A stretch of DNA of 64,000 bases from Antedon mediterranea. Its lineage: Eukaryota > Echinodermata > Crinoidea > Comatulida > Antedonidae. Made by a program: the position numbers and the translations under genes. Location of the stretch: NCBI RefSeq assembly GCF_964355755.1, contig NC_092670.1, positions 955,001-1,019,000 on the forward strand, written 5' to 3'. Below the pieces are notes generated by a model. That model had not been told where the DNA came from and searched no databases. It saw nothing but the letters and a program-made list of their open reading frames with translations. This document shows positions 1 to 11,649 of the stretch, piece after piece (positions within the stretch are counted from its first letter, which is position 1; each line of letters begins with the position of its first letter).

Positions 1-749
1 AACGGGGGTGCCATTGTGGTTGTTTATCTTATTTTACAAATTGTTTTCTAAAGGCGCACGTGGGAGCTACCATTTAATTTTACGTGGCATGCACAACAGA
101 GAGAACATATATTGAATTTTTTGTAAAGCTGTATTCGAATATCGTTTTGGACCGCCAAACCAATACCCTTTATTCACTAACAATTTATGATGGTTTAGTT
201 CATTTTAGTGGAAGGTAAACACTAAATATCCACATACATAAGTTTAACCTAGGCTTAAAATAAATAAAACGTAAATTAATAAACAAGTCAATTACATTAA
301 TTAATATTTATTAGGATTAATCCTTTATAAAAATAATATAAAATGAGAAGTGTACCTATTTGCAAATGGACGAATCTTCACATTATGCAATTCACTTTTG
401 AAACGTAAACAAAATCACTGTGTCACTTCTCACTTGTTGTTGTGGTTCTGGTGTCTTTTGTATTATTATAATCATTTTATGTTCAGCAGTAATAGGGTTG
501 TTGCTTGCGTACACACTTTCACGCATAAAGTATTCTTCTTTTGTTGGTGTGTGTGTGTGTTTATTTTTATGTAGGATAAGCTAGGCAGACCTAACAAATA
601 AGTGAAGATTGAGTGCCCGCCTAGCTAGTTAGATGGAGATGATGTCATTTGATAATTAATTAAAATCCTCAGAGACTTGTTTACAACCATTGTTTCAAGT
701 TGATTAATGCAGCCTACTGCCTTTCATTGTCTACAACTCATTTTCCACA
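1..749. other. Upstream region of the ankyrin gene
   Basis: No coding sequence is recognisable. The stretch is AT-rich and contains a short (TG)n run near 546-561. It should hold the promoter and 5' UTR of the ankyrin gene, whose start codon is at 750, but I see no clear TATA box or initiator that I would defend. Short open frames here have no family resemblance. Confidence 0.4.
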
Positions 750-774
750 ATGTATCAACAAGCCAACGAAGCTG
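750..774 (+). CDS. Ankyrin gene coding exon 1
   Basis: Encodes MYQQANEA plus one base of the next codon. The donor is GTAAGT. Sequence upstream of the ATG is presumed 5' UTR. Confidence 0.7.
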
Positions 775-3700
775 GTAAGTTCTTGTTTTCTACGTTTTTG
801 TGAAATAATTATGTCAGCTTGCAAACCATCACCTTTCCCCCATTTTCATCCATTTCAAAACAATCTTCATTATAGTTTCGTTATTTTTCTGTTTATAATT
901 TTTATATTTTTTATTATTTCATTCGTATACGTGTTGTTTACAATTATCATGAATTATCTCATAATTGTGTTTATATCTTAAAAGAATGAATTATAGTTTA
1001 ATGATGTTCAAGATTCAAGAAATTTTGTTAATATTTTTCAGCTATTATCGGATCATTACAAGTAATTAACGACCATTTAAATCATGGACAGGTAATTATA
1101 TGAAACTATTCATTTCTTGTAATTATATATCCTATTAATAGGCCCAGCAGCAGTAAAGTCACAATTATCTAAAGTAATATACAATGCAAGACTGCGTCAC
1201 AGTAGGCCTTGTAGAGTTCTAATTATAAATACAAAGCCGTTGTTTAAGTCTTGAAAATGATAAAATATATAAAAAAAAATTGTTGTATGGGCTTTAACAT
1301 TCATACTGCAGAATATTTAAAAAATATTGAAAAGCATTATAAAATGGATATTGAAGAACCATTGATGGTCTGGACCAAATTGGAATAAAAAAAAAAAGTA
1401 CCAATAATGTTTAAGAACAGAGTAGGTTACTGGGTCACTCTTTTAGACAGACACCTGTATAAACTAAACTTTTGTCGTAGTTCAGACTAACATTAAAAAA
1501 AAAATCAACTAAATCTGTGACTGATTCAACAAAACCTAGACTACTGTAAATCAAGACAGATTTTTATCAACTTTTTAGGCAGGATAAGGGCACGCTAAAT
1601 AGTTGACAAAAAGTTAGACCCTGGCATTGAGCAACTGTCCAGCTCCTGGCTACCATAGTAGTAGTACATTTGTTGTTAATTTACAGGATCCAAATTACAA
1701 ATACCCATACAACTTGACTCTATTGCATAAAGCAGCAATGAATGGTAATTTGGATTGTGTGCAATGCTTGGTGCAAAGGGGCTCCAACGTTGATTCTACA
1801 GATGTAACAGGTAAGCTATTTTAATTTATGTTTTTACTTTTAATGCTTAGCTTACAATTTATTAGTACAGGTATATAAATATTTTGTAAACAATTTTTTG
1901 TTGTTGAATATGCCATTTTAATGTCACATAATAAAAAAAAAAATATTGACCACAATAACACTAACAATATTAGTACCTGAAAGAAAAAAAATACCCAACC
2001 AGAAGTCAAGTTTCTTAATTGACCTCAAAAGTCTCAGGTTTTTGGTTAAACTTACCCGTTTATTTTATTTTTTTAGGTTTTTTTCTGCGAAAGTGAATAA
2101 CTTTATTAACACTACAAGATGGCCTATTCAAAGTTTGATTTATTCATCTTTATTTTTCACATGGACAAAACATCTTTTTCCTTGTAATAGGCAGAACAGC
2201 CCTACACCACGCAGCAGGAAATGGACATCTAACAGTAGTAAAATGGTTGATAGATGTGGCAAAAGTAGATGATACTTGTAAGACAGTCAAAGGACGAACA
2301 CCCAAGATGCTGGCAGCCAAGAATGGTCATAAAAAAGTTGTCAACTTCTTGAATGGTTTGTTTCATAATAACATTTTTATAATTTTGACCCCAACCACAA
2401 CATTGTCATTTTTGTCAGTAATTTGCATTTGGATTTATAATTCTCAATTATAAACATATTGTAGAAGATGGTGTTGCTGGTGTCAATTTTTCTGGCTGTT
2501 TTACTTTATCGTTTTGATTTAGCTTATTTTATTTTGTATCTTCATTGAGATCCAGCCACTGATACCCACAACATTGTCATTTTTTCGGTGCTTATTTTAT
2601 TTTGTATCTTCATTGAGATCCAGCCACTGATACCTACAACATTGTCATTTTTTCGGTGCTTATTTTATTTTGTATCTTCATTGAGATCCAGCCACTGATA
2701 CCCACAGCATTGTCATTTTTTCGGTGCTTATTAGGTTATATGCATTCATGCATATAACCTCTTGATTCTGTCAGAATCTTTATTTATTTCTTTATTTATT
2801 CTTTCCTTAGCACTATTTGTCCGTCAATTATCTTGATATCAGTTTCATATAACTAAGTCAATTTTTCAGAGTATATTCCTTATGGCCAGGAATCGATGTG
2901 GTTATGTTTTCACGGTGCGGAATCAAACATTACGCGGTCTACGCGCGATTTAACAAAATCACGTTTGTAATCATATCTTCACAAGCATGAATCACTTTTA
3001 AACAAAATTTGGTACTCATAAATTTCAGGTCATATTTCATCATATGGCAATACAATTACGTGCGTAGCGCATATAACGCATGCGTACGCGCGCTTAAAAT
3101 GTTCAAAATTTTCAGAATTTATTTTCGATGAAATTAGAGTACGTTTCAGGCAATTTTAAGCGTTAAAAAAATTGCCATAAGTGCGCAGATTTTTGCACGC
3201 GCACTGCGCGTCAAACGTTATTGCGCACTGTTTTTGTCCGATTACTGTTGTATAACCTTTCTTTAACAATATCATCATATTGTATTAACTTTTCAACGCG
3301 AAACAGCGTTATACGAGCACGTCAAAAGTGACAGGCTATGCACGTGTAAGTTAACAAAATGGTGAAAATATGCTAAATTTTAAAATTAATATATATCGTT
3401 AGAATGCTCGGGAACACGGATTTTTTATTTCATTTTCTTGAAGTGTATGTATCATATGTATGATTTATTATGAAATTAAGAGAACAAAAGTTGATTAAGT
3501 CATCATTAATGGCATATTAAATTTACAAAAATTAATTTCGACAATCAAACAAATTATAACATTTTCTTAGGCCGAAATAACAAACTTAACATTAACTTTC
3601 TTCCTTAAGAAGTTCATATATTAAAGTTAAAAGTATATAGTTTGACAGTGCATCATTTTAAAAAATCTTTAAAGATGTCATCATAGTAAAACATTATAAT

Positions 3701-4829
3701 TCATTGCGGTATGTAATAATCTATCTGCACCAAAGTGGTTACTGCATAGTAAATACACGGAGGAATATTTCCATCATTTTTAGTCAGTTGTGTATGGCTC
3801 GGTGGTCTTTGGTCGTGTCTATAGCATTCAAGGTACCGAGTTCGAGTCTCACCTTGGGAAACGAAACGAAATAAGATTATTTTTTATTACCCGTATTGTT
3901 TGTTCAATTGTATTTCTTAGTGTATAGATTATACAGATGATTTATAATGAAACTTACTTAAAAACACAAATGTGGTTTATGACGTTATATACGCAGAAGG
4001 ATCTTTGATCGGATTATGATACCGGCTATTGTATTTGCGTTAGCAAGCTCCTATCATTATTATAAATAACTAAAGATTCTGAGAAAATCAATCAATCAAA
4101 ATATCTTAAATCAATCAATTATCTTTATTTAAATCAATGCATATAACCTATAATTCGTCATAGGGACGAATTAAATCTAGTTTTATTTTGTATCTTCATT
4201 GAGATCCAGCCACTGATACCCACAGCATTGTCATTTTTTCGGTGCTTATTTTATTTTGTATCTCCATTGAGGTCCAGCCACTGATACCCACAGCATTGTC
4301 ATTTTTTCAGTGTTTATTTTATTTTGTATCTTCATTGAGATCCAGCCACTGATACCCACAGCATTGTCATTTTTTCAGTGCTTATTTTATTTTGTATCTT
4401 CATTGAGATCCAGCCACTGACACCCACAACATTGTCATTTTTTCAGTGCTTATTTTATTTTGTATCTTCATTGAGATCCAGCCACTGACACCCACAGCAT
4501 TGTCATTTTTTCAGTGCTTATTTTATTTTGTATCTTCATTGAGATCCAGCCACTGACACCCACAGCATTGTCATTTTTTCAGTGCTTATTTTATTTTGTA
4601 TCTTCATTGAGATCCAGCCACTGATACCCACAGCATTGTCATTTTTTCGGTGCTTATTTTATTTTGTATCTTCATTGAGATCCAGCCACAGCATTTTTTC
4701 AGTAATTTGCATTTGGATTTATAAACATTTAGATATTAACATCATGATTGAACCAAGAATATAATTACTATTACTTGATGATAACAAACATAACTTTTTC
4801 TTTTAGAATGCAAGTTAGCCTGGACTTAA
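750..4829 (+). CDS. Small ankyrin-repeat protein, complete (5 coding exons)
   Basis: CDS joins 750-774, 1042-1091, 1687-1810, 2191-2355 and 4807-4829 and encodes 128 residues. Every junction has GT donor and AG acceptor, and the codon phase is continuous across all four introns. Residues 4-27 form a degenerate ankyrin-like half repeat. Residues 34-66 (TLLHKAAMNGNLDCV), 67-101 (GRTALHHAAGNGHLTVV) and 102-125 (RTPKMLAAKNGHKKVV) are ankyrin repeats with the usual LH-AA-x-G-x-L-x-V-V pattern; the last is cut short by the end of the protein. There is no signal peptide, membrane segment or other domain, so it is probably a soluble protein-binding module; its partner is unknown. The start was chosen because the ATG at 750 lies directly upstream of a consensus donor in the right phase. 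I do not recognise a specific vertebrate orthologue. The final intron (2356-4806) is enlarged by a minisatellite and a transposon. Confidence 0.8.
1042..1091 (+). CDS. Ankyrin gene coding exon 2
   Basis: A 50-nt exon encoding IIGSLQVINDHLNHGQ. It has a TTTTTCAG acceptor and a GTAATT donor. It supplies the degenerate first ankyrin helix pair. Confidence 0.75.
1687..1810 (+). CDS. Ankyrin gene coding exon 3
   Basis: A 124-nt exon carrying the first full ankyrin repeat (LLHKAAMNGNLDCVQCLVQ). The acceptor is TTTACAG and the donor GTAAGC. Confidence 0.85.
2191..2355 (+). CDS. Ankyrin gene coding exon 4
   Basis: A 165-nt exon with the second repeat (RTALHHAAGNGHLTVVKWL) and most of the third. The acceptor is TTGTAATAG. 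The donor GTTTGT is weaker than the others in the gene. Confidence 0.85.
2733..4181 (-). mobile_element. Non-autonomous Helentron-like element
   Basis: The insertion cleanly interrupts a minisatellite unit between T residues, so both boundaries are visible. The left end (2733-2760) is a perfect 13-bp-stem hairpin, AGGTTATATGCAT/ATGCATATAACCT with a 2-nt loop. The right end carries a second hairpin (AATTCGTC 4152-4159, GACGAATT 4165-4172) and then AAATCTAGT. Read on the minus strand it starts ACTAGATTT, has the 5' hairpin, a sub-terminal AGGTTAT box, and ends in the GGTTAT hairpin. This is the architecture known for Helentrons and their non-autonomous derivatives. No Rep/helicase coding is present. 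The family match is inferred from structure and from the related copies at 55707-59678. Confidence 0.6.
3795..3862 (+). repeat. tRNA-like (SINE head-like) segment
   Basis: A degenerate internal Pol III promoter is visible: an A-box-like GGTGGTCTTTGG and a B-box-like GAGTTCGAGTCTC, followed by an A-rich GAAACGAAACGAAATAAG tail. The cloverleaf is not intact, so I read it as a tRNA-derived SINE fragment inside the Helentron-like insertion. Confidence 0.35.
4807..4829 (+). CDS. Ankyrin gene coding exon 5 with stop
   Basis: Acceptor TTTCTTTTAG is followed by AA TGC AAG TTA GCC TGG ACT TAA, completing ECKLAWT and the stop. The 3' UTR follows to the polyadenylation signal near 5217. Confidence 0.7.
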
Positions 4830-5216
4830 CTGTTTGCTACTTTCCATTTGGATTTGGCTATAATCCCAGTACAGCTTCTCAGCCTTAGTGTCGGTGCTCC
4901 TAGATTAGTTACTTAATGTAGATGTCTTCCACACTTCTTCATTTAAGTACTACTGATTGCTTGTCCAACCTACTGGTTCCCACAAAACTGTATTTATGCG
5001 TTATTAATATTAAAGTGTAATATTAGGGCCAAGTACTAAGCAAGTGTCTATAACACCAGAGATTGGTGTGCAAGTCTCTTTAACCATAAAGTCAGTCATA
5101 ACAACTCCATTTATATAAAGGTCCCTCCAGCAACTTCAAACATTCAAGTTGTTGCTTAATGTGCTGTGCAATTTTATTGGTGCTTTGCCATGTGTGTGTA
5201 ATGTAAATAATGTAGT

Positions 5217-5226
5217 AATAAATAAA
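5217..5226 (+). terminator. Polyadenylation signal of the ankyrin gene
   Basis: Two overlapping AATAAA hexamers lie about 390 nt after the stop codon, followed by a GT/T-rich stretch. The cleavage site is inferred at roughly 5235-5250. Confidence 0.5.
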
Positions 5227-5244
5227 ATGTTACATATCTGTTCA

Positions 5245-6019
5245 TAATGATATATACTGTGAAAATGATTGTTTAATTCCTCAACATTGTCAATCAGCGT
5301 ATTTTAATAGTCTATTTAGCATGTTTTGTAATATCCTATTAATGTCTTATTCCTGATCATGACCTAATAAATGATTAAACGTTTAATTGTGGCGTCTCTC
5401 TCATTTTATCTGTCTTGTTATTTTCCCCAATTTAATTCCACAACAAATTCCTACTTGCAGAGTTACAGTCGTTACATTTAATAGTATTTTAACTGCAAAA
5501 GAAAATTGTATTCGAAAATACAGTATGTTAATCAATAACAAGAAATTAAGAATCCAATCTGACCGACAATTCAGAGGTCAATAATATCCAGTACTTTCAA
5601 ATACAGTAGGAGCTACATTTTATGCACCCTGATGTTTATGTATAGTGACCGATGACGTCATCATTTTTTTGTAATACACAATAATAGTATATTGAGGACC
5701 CCATTGAAAGTCCCACATCGGGACTTCCGTAGGGCTATCCTGTATCTCTGTATTTGTTTTTTAAAATTTAAAAATATATACTGTATATATCTTGTATCAT
5801 AAACTGTGCACGTTTTTAATGAGATGCAAATAAATCAGAAAGTAGTTTATTATTCTCCAAAATCCAACCAATAATGGGATAAAATAATACGTAAGGGCTC
5901 TATGGTAATTTTTTTGTAATACACAATAATACTCTATACATAATATGTTTTCATTATTTTTTATTGGAAAAAACCCAATAGTGGGATAAAAGTAAGGGCC
6001 TTATGATAAATTTTAAATG
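5245..6019. other. Convergent intergenic region with a degenerate duplication
   Basis: No gene is seen between the two converging 3' ends. A roughly 100-bp motif occurs in degenerate copies: TTTTTTGTAATACACAATAA near 5665 and 5910, and an AATAGTGGGATAAAA-type segment near 5870 and 5975. Confidence 0.5.
5960..5965 (-). terminator. Candidate polyadenylation signal of the RING gene
   Basis: AATAAA on the minus strand, about 55 nt beyond the stop codon at 6020-6022. Confidence 0.4.
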
Positions 6020-7326
6020 TTATCTATCATTACGAGATGAACGGCTTGTGGACTGACCATTTGGCCAGGTGTCATCTGTCTCACTGGAATTATAATCATT
6101 ATCAAGCAATAATTTGGTCAAGTTATCTTGGTCTGTGGTCAAGTTATCTTGGTCTGTGCTCAAGTTATCTTGATCCGTACTAGAGAAGTCATTACTAAAA
6201 GCATCTAAAAAATCTTCGTCATCGATGCTTGAGTCAGACAGAGATACGTTGGTAAATGGCGCCCAACTTGATTCATCCGAACTAGAAGCAGCCAGCGCAT
6301 CAACAAGTTCTTCAATTGTGTTTCTGGAGAGGATAGGTTCAGTGGATAGCACGGAAGCACTTTGTTGTTTACTTTTCACTTTCCCACTTCCAGGATTGGT
6401 CTCCGATGACGAACCTCTACGAGCAGAAATTCTTGATGATCTGCGCACGTTAACAATCATAACATTTCTATCTTCCTGGTTTTCAGATTCAAAAGACAAC
6501 AAATCGACTTCGCTGGAAGTGTTCATCCTATCTGGTTGAGGGTTACCAGCATCTAATCGGGGACTACTATTGACTTGATTGCTAGTTGCTTGATTCAGGT
6601 TGACAGTTTCTTCTTGTACCGCTTGACATGTTGGTGTGTCATTGTTTAACATTATCTCTGATGATGACCCTCCTTCTATATTTTCTACTGCACTACTAAA
6701 AACTACGTCAGTAGTCAAGGATCCACTGCTAAAAGATCTGTTCATCTCGGAATAGAATGACTCATCTCCAGAGGTTATTGGTGTGCTATCAAAACCAGAC
6801 AACTGAAGAGTTGACGTATCTGAAAACGATGATGATATCTCCGATTCATTATTATCGGATGACCAAATTAGGGGAGACCTACTACGACTTCTTGAAATAC
6901 TGGTGTCAAAAAGTGATGATCTACTTTCGCTTCTAATCTGTCTTAATCGTTGTCGTATACCTCTTAACAAGGGATTGGAATCATGTCGTCCTCGTCTGCG
7001 TGAATCATGTCGTCCTTGTCTGCGTCTATTACTTTGTTCATTGCGATTGTTATTGTGGAAATCATCAGATCTTCTACGATTTGGACCACTTGGAGAATAC
7101 CAAGGCGATAGAGGGCTCCCTGGTGGTGAAATTGAAGGTGACCTATCTGACGTTTGATTAGGAGCACTTGGTGAAAACCAGGGCATTGGAGGGCTCTCCC
7201 TCCTTGACATTGGAGAAATGGAATGGGTTCTCGACCTCCGAAGTCTTCTGTGACGTTCTAACTCTTTAACTCGTTTTTCTAAGTTTGACAATTCAGTTGA
7301 CACTGTCTGATAGTTGTCTTCTACTT
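6020..7326 (-). CDS. RING/TRAF gene coding exon 2
   Basis: Acceptor TTTTACAG ends at 7327. Encodes residues 170-604: a short coiled coil, then a low-complexity Ser/Arg/Asp-rich tail and a TAA stop at 6020-6022. The open frame of over 430 codons, with no stop in AT-rich DNA, supports coding. Confidence 0.85.
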
Positions 7327-8035
7327 CTGTAAAATAAAAAAAAAGACAGAGAGCTTAATTTTTGGACTAAATTTTCTTGTACTGTATCATTTAAAGAGGG
7401 CCACTTAACATCAGATAACCCACTGGGCTAAACTGGAAGGGTTACCCTCTTTAAAGATGGTGAAATCTATTTTTTTTGGTCAATTTAGTAAAGTAGTCTA
7501 AAGCAATAAAAAAGAAATAGTACCTACTTTGTAGTTTAACCTTCAATTCTGACATACAGTTATGTTCTCTGAGTTTGCCAAGAGGAAACATCAGATCACA
7601 TCCCTTGTCACATTTTGTCAATCGATGACAACATTCATTCTCATGTTCACTTAAATGTTTGCGTAATACTTCTATGTTACATTCATTGTTTTTACACTTA
7701 ACCATTGAATACTCGCAAACATCTATGTGATTGTTGTTATAGGTTTCCAACTGGGAGGTATATACACAACCAGTTTCAGCGTTCTCACAGCGTACTTGTA
7801 ATCTGTTTATCATGTTGCATAATATTGGAAGAACTGGCTTTAGACGCGATGAATGTAAATATGCTCGACAGTTTGGACAGCTTCTATGGTTGCGAAGCCA
7901 CGTAGAGATGCAGACTTTACAGAAGACGTGTTGACAGGGGCTTACCATGGGATCATCCAGCACACAGCAACAAACGCAACAGATCAAATCAGGATCGGGG
8001 GCAGTGACAAAACGATGTACTTCAAACCTCCCCAT
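6020..8035 (-). CDS. RING finger / TRAF-type zinc-finger protein with Ser/Arg-rich tail, complete
   Basis: Two coding exons, 7528-8035 and 6020-7326, join in phase to encode 604 residues. The start MGRFEV was chosen because a good acceptor (TTCTCAG) just upstream shows that the preceding bases are spliced 5' UTR, and because family members begin MGxxxxRF. Residues 19-56 are a RING-HC finger (C19-x2-C22-x11-C34-x-H36-x2-C39-x2-C42-x10-C53-x2-C56). Residues 83-160 hold TRAF-type zinc knuckles (C83/C90/H103/C107, C114/C119/H131/C135, C142/C146/H158/C160). A short coiled coil follows at about 173-195. The rest is disordered, rich in Ser, Arg and Asp, with repeated PWFSPSAPN/PWYSPSGPN and three DQDNL repeats near the C terminus. 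The N-terminal half resembles RNF41/Nrdp1 and PDZRN E3 ligases. Those proteins then carry a USP8-binding or PDZ domain, which is missing here. It is a likely E3 ubiquitin ligase; the substrate is unknown. Confidence 0.85.
7528..8035 (-). CDS. RING/TRAF gene coding exon 1
   Basis: Encodes residues 1-169 (RING and TRAF-type fingers) plus one base. The donor is GTAGGT at 7522-7527. Non-coding exon sequence continues upstream to the acceptor at about 8061. Confidence 0.8.
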
Positions 8036-8061
8036 ATTGATGTTTCTGTTTGGACTTTGCT

Positions 8062-9189
8062 CTGAGAACAAATCAACATTTAAATTCTTTAATTAAATAA
8101 TATTAACAATAAATATGAATAAGTATTTTCAGTTTCATATAAAAATTTTGTTTTGTTATTGTTAACGTTTATATACGAATTCTGACAAAAAAGGATAATA
8201 TTTAAAAAAATACAATTACAATGCAAGAAAATAGAAATGATAAATGTAAAAGGTCATAGTTTCAAGGCAGATGGAGCTTTAAAGCCCCATTCCCTACGTT
8301 TTTTAGATCTAATTTAAGATCACAAACTATATTTAATGTAAAAATAATACTATATGATCCTATTGCGATAACTTTTTTCGTCTTTAAACGGTTAAAAATG
8401 TGAAAAATAAGTCGATTCTAATAATTATAGCGGCCCGCTATAAATCCCAAAATGCATTGCGCGCGGATTGATATTTTTGTTTTTCACCTGTAATTCGCCC
8501 ACTTTTCGATCGATCGTGAGGCCAAAACAAATGGAAGACTCCTAACTTTTCAGCGAAAATACCGGGTTTTCCCCAATTTGTATCAACGGAGTCTGGCAAA
8601 AATAGAAAGACAATTAATGCAGCAACTATACAACGTCAGGCTAGGTATATAGGTAGCGTACGATGTTCGTACGTTACCGATGTTTACCAGCTAGGCCTAC
8701 AAAACTAAGCCTAGCTAGGCTAGGCCTAAGACCGTCCACGAGAGGTCGATCGCCGCGAGCTACTTAGGTAGTGCATTGTTTCTAACTTTTTATCATAATT
8801 TACCATAAAACGTAAATTTAAGACAAGGAATGACATGGTTTAATGTTTTTAAAGTGATATATATGTATTATTTTCCAAAAAACGTCCAAAATTGCAGGGA
8901 AGGGGTCTTTAAAAAATAAATGATAATGAATAGGAAAATTCAAAAAAATATATATAAAAGAAACAAATTCGATCCTTTATTTAATTAATATTAATAAATA
9001 ATAGATAGGGCCGAGTTGACGTGGGACCGACTTGAATTTGGCTGAGACGGTTTAGGGCCGAGTGACTTGACCTGACTAACTTAGCTAGGCTAATAGTAAT
9101 ACTGGCCTGGCCCAAGGCAAGAAGTTAGTCTACTAGTAGTACTACTAGGCCTAGGCCTAGTAGTAGTAGTAGTAGTAGTAGTACTACAC
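8062..9189. other. Upstream flank of the RING gene
   Basis: No coding sequence is seen. Most of it is the TTAA element at 8283-8908. The rest is rich in CTAGGCCTA-type palindromes, including a perfect 24-bp palindrome at 9141-9164 next to a (TAG)n run. A CAG|GTGAAA donor-like site on the minus strand near 8481-8490 could end a non-coding first exon, but this is speculative. Confidence 0.35.
8283..8908. mobile_element. TTAA-flanked DNA transposon (626 bp, non-autonomous)
   Basis: TTAA occurs at 8279-8282 and 8909-8912. Ends read AGCCCCATTCCCT (left) and AGACCCCTTCCCT (right, reverse complement), each followed inside by ACGTTTTTTRG. TTAA duplications are typical of piggyBac and Kolobok elements. 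No transposase is present. The element lies within the region where the RING gene promoter should be. Confidence 0.55.
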
Positions 9190-9460
9190 GGGTGCTGGTC
9201 AACCCGTACCCAAACCAACCCGTACCCATGCCAACTCGTACCCAACTTGGCTAACCCGTACCCAAATAATTGGTCAACTCGTACCCACTTTGGCTAACCC
9301 GTACCCAAACCAACCCGTACCCATGCCAACTCGTACCTAAATATTTGGCTTACTCGTACCCAAGTATTTGGCTTACTCGTACCCATTTTTTGGCTTACCC
9401 GTACCCATTTTTGGCTTACTCGTACCCATTATTTGGCCTACTCGTACCCAATTTGAATAA
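9190..9460. repeat. Left inverted arm: CCGTACCCA tandem repeats
   Basis: About fourteen copies of an 18-20 bp unit (GGCTTACTCGTACCCA and variants), matched in inverted orientation by 11650-11789. Confidence 0.85.
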
Positions 9461-9924
9461 TTACTTGTAATGATTTGATCGGCGTAAAACTAGTGGTATG
9501 CTTTTGCCGTATGAATATTTTTATATTTAAATTGTTTTTTTATTTTACATACAGGTCTCGGTGAAATGTGTGCTAATAAAAATGACCATTGATTTGATTG
9601 TAGACTTCGTTTAATTAGGCATATATTTGTTAACATTTATTTAAATCTAGTATTATAGTTTTATAAACGTATGTTTATTTTATTTTATTTATTTTATTTT
9701 CAATCTTTCTACATAGCAAAAAAACAAACATATAAGTATAACAGGAGAGTAGCGGAAAAGCAAAAGTGTAAAACTGTCATCTTGTGATGTGCTTGACCAG
9801 CCCCTGTCAACTTGAACGATACAATAAAACCGACATTTAACAAATTTAGAAAAATACATAGAAAAATAAGGTATAATAAAATGTTAACAAAAGTGTTATA
9901 AAAATGCAATTGCTATCTGAACAA

Positions 9925-10100
9925 TCTGATTGTGTAAAAGTTAAAAATTCTGATTGTATAAAAGTTAAAAATTCTGATTGAATAAAAGTTAAAAATTATG
10001 AATGTATAAAAGTTAACAATTCTGATTGTATAAAAGTTAAATTCTGATTGTATAAAAGTTAAAAATTCTGATTGTATAAAAGTTAAAAATTCTGATTGTG
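9925..10100. repeat. 23-24 bp tandem repeat inside the foldback element
   Basis: About seven copies of ATTCTGATTGTATAAAAGTT with small indels. Confidence 0.85.
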
Positions 10101-10209
10101 TGTCTTTTTTATTTACGTAAGAGAACATTAATTAATAAAAAAATATTTTAACAACACCCTGTTTTAAGCGAAAAGCCTGCCGGGCTATGGGGTCGAATTA
10201 CTCGTAGAT

Positions 10210-10730
10210 TTCGTGTTACGTGTTTTTTCTGACCGGGATTAACCTTTTATTATAAAAAACACGCATTTATAGGGCCGGCGTCAAAGAGACGACTTAGTAA
10301 TGACGTATGATCATTTTCCATATATTTTATTTATTAATAATTCAGTGAAATGATCATATACACGTACTGTCGTACTGTAGCCTAAGGCAATTAAACATTT
10401 TGGCAGATTTTCTTCTATAACAGCTACGTGTTTTTGCTGAATGGGGATTCCTCTTTATTATTAAAAAAAAAAACGCATTTGTACGGGTCCATTTGTAGTG
10501 TGTCCAAAAGGTTCAATGTGGCGTATGATCGTTTTCTATTTATTTTTTTTCTTAAATAATTCAGTAAAATTATCTGTTTGTTTACGGTAATTAAACATTT
10601 TTGGTAGATATTTCCTCAATAACTTACAGCTACGTGTTTTTGCTGACGAGGGATTCCCTTTTTTAAAAAAAAATACGCATTCTATAATGTGTCAAATAAG
10701 ACAAATGAAATGAACTACGATCGTTTTTCC
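10210..10730. repeat. About 210-bp degenerate tandem repeat, two full copies and a part
   Basis: Each copy starts near ACGTGTTTTTGCTGA (10219, 10424, 10631), continues through a poly(A)-ACGCATT segment and, in the first two, a GTATGATC(A/G)TTTTC segment and a GCAATTAAACATTTT-like segment. The copies diverge by substitutions and indels. Confidence 0.7.
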
Positions 10731-11649
10731 ATGGCAACGGATGTCGTCTTATTTACTAAAATAATATAAACGTTCTGAAGGCCTACCTACACGTGTCTGA
10801 GTTCTTACGTATCTGTCAGCGATAAGATGATTTTTTTAAGTTTTAGTAGTATTTATTTCGGTTTTTAGTCATAATAATACAGTAATAATCATTATAAAAT
10901 GAAAAGGTAATAACAGCAAATGTCGTCGTTTGTAATTAAATGTTAAATTATTGGAGGTTAGTACAGTAGTTACCTTTTATTATTACTCTCACATCCGTCA
11001 TTGTATACTAGATAAACGGCAATAATCTAATCTACTACTAAATGCTCATAGCAGCAATGAGGCTGGTATCCACTTAAATAGTTTCGTGATTTTAAAATAC
11101 GAGTGACTATTTAAAAATGTATTAAATATTTTCGAAATGTTAAAACAGTTTAATATTTTCCAAAACTTGCAAAACAAAACAACAAAAACCATTCGTTTTA
11201 AAACGATTTTCAAAAAGCACATTACTTCATTATCTGTAAAATAAAATGAAAATACAAATTATGTATAAAAGATATTTATGTTTACTTTTAATAATTCAAG
11301 TTTTCATCATCACAGACTAGTGGGTATTTCAATTTCCGTGTACTACTATTCGTAGAAAATAATAGATTAATAACTCATAAATGAAAAAAAAATAGAATGC
11401 AGCACAGCCGACCACTGACATCTTCCACAGAGCCATATAAAACAGCGCCCTCAAGTATTAACTTTACCAAATACGACGTACGCAAATACGATGAAAGCTG
11501 TGCTTTTTACGTACGAGTCTGTACATATTATTATACATTTTAGGTCAATAGTTTTTGCCATTATAATATCGAACATATGATTGGTATCTAAAAATTTAAT
11601 AAAACTGGGTTTAAATGTAATATAAATATACTTTAAATAGCATTAAACT

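Larger units (their letters stand above)
2521..4700. repeat. 68-bp minisatellite split by a transposon
   Basis: The unit begins GCTTATTTTATTTTGTATCT and contains GAGATCCAGCCACTGA. About three copies occupy 2521-2732 and about seven more 4182-4700. The two halves are interrupted by the Helentron-like insertion at 2733-4181. Both outer flanks share a CAGTAATTTGCATTTGG segment (near 2414 and 4700), which suggests the array grew by duplication of intronic sequence. Confidence 0.9.

Noticed and set aside
9181-10128. CRISPR-like regular repeats
   Set aside because: Units are contiguous tandem repeats without unique spacers, and the host is an animal genome.
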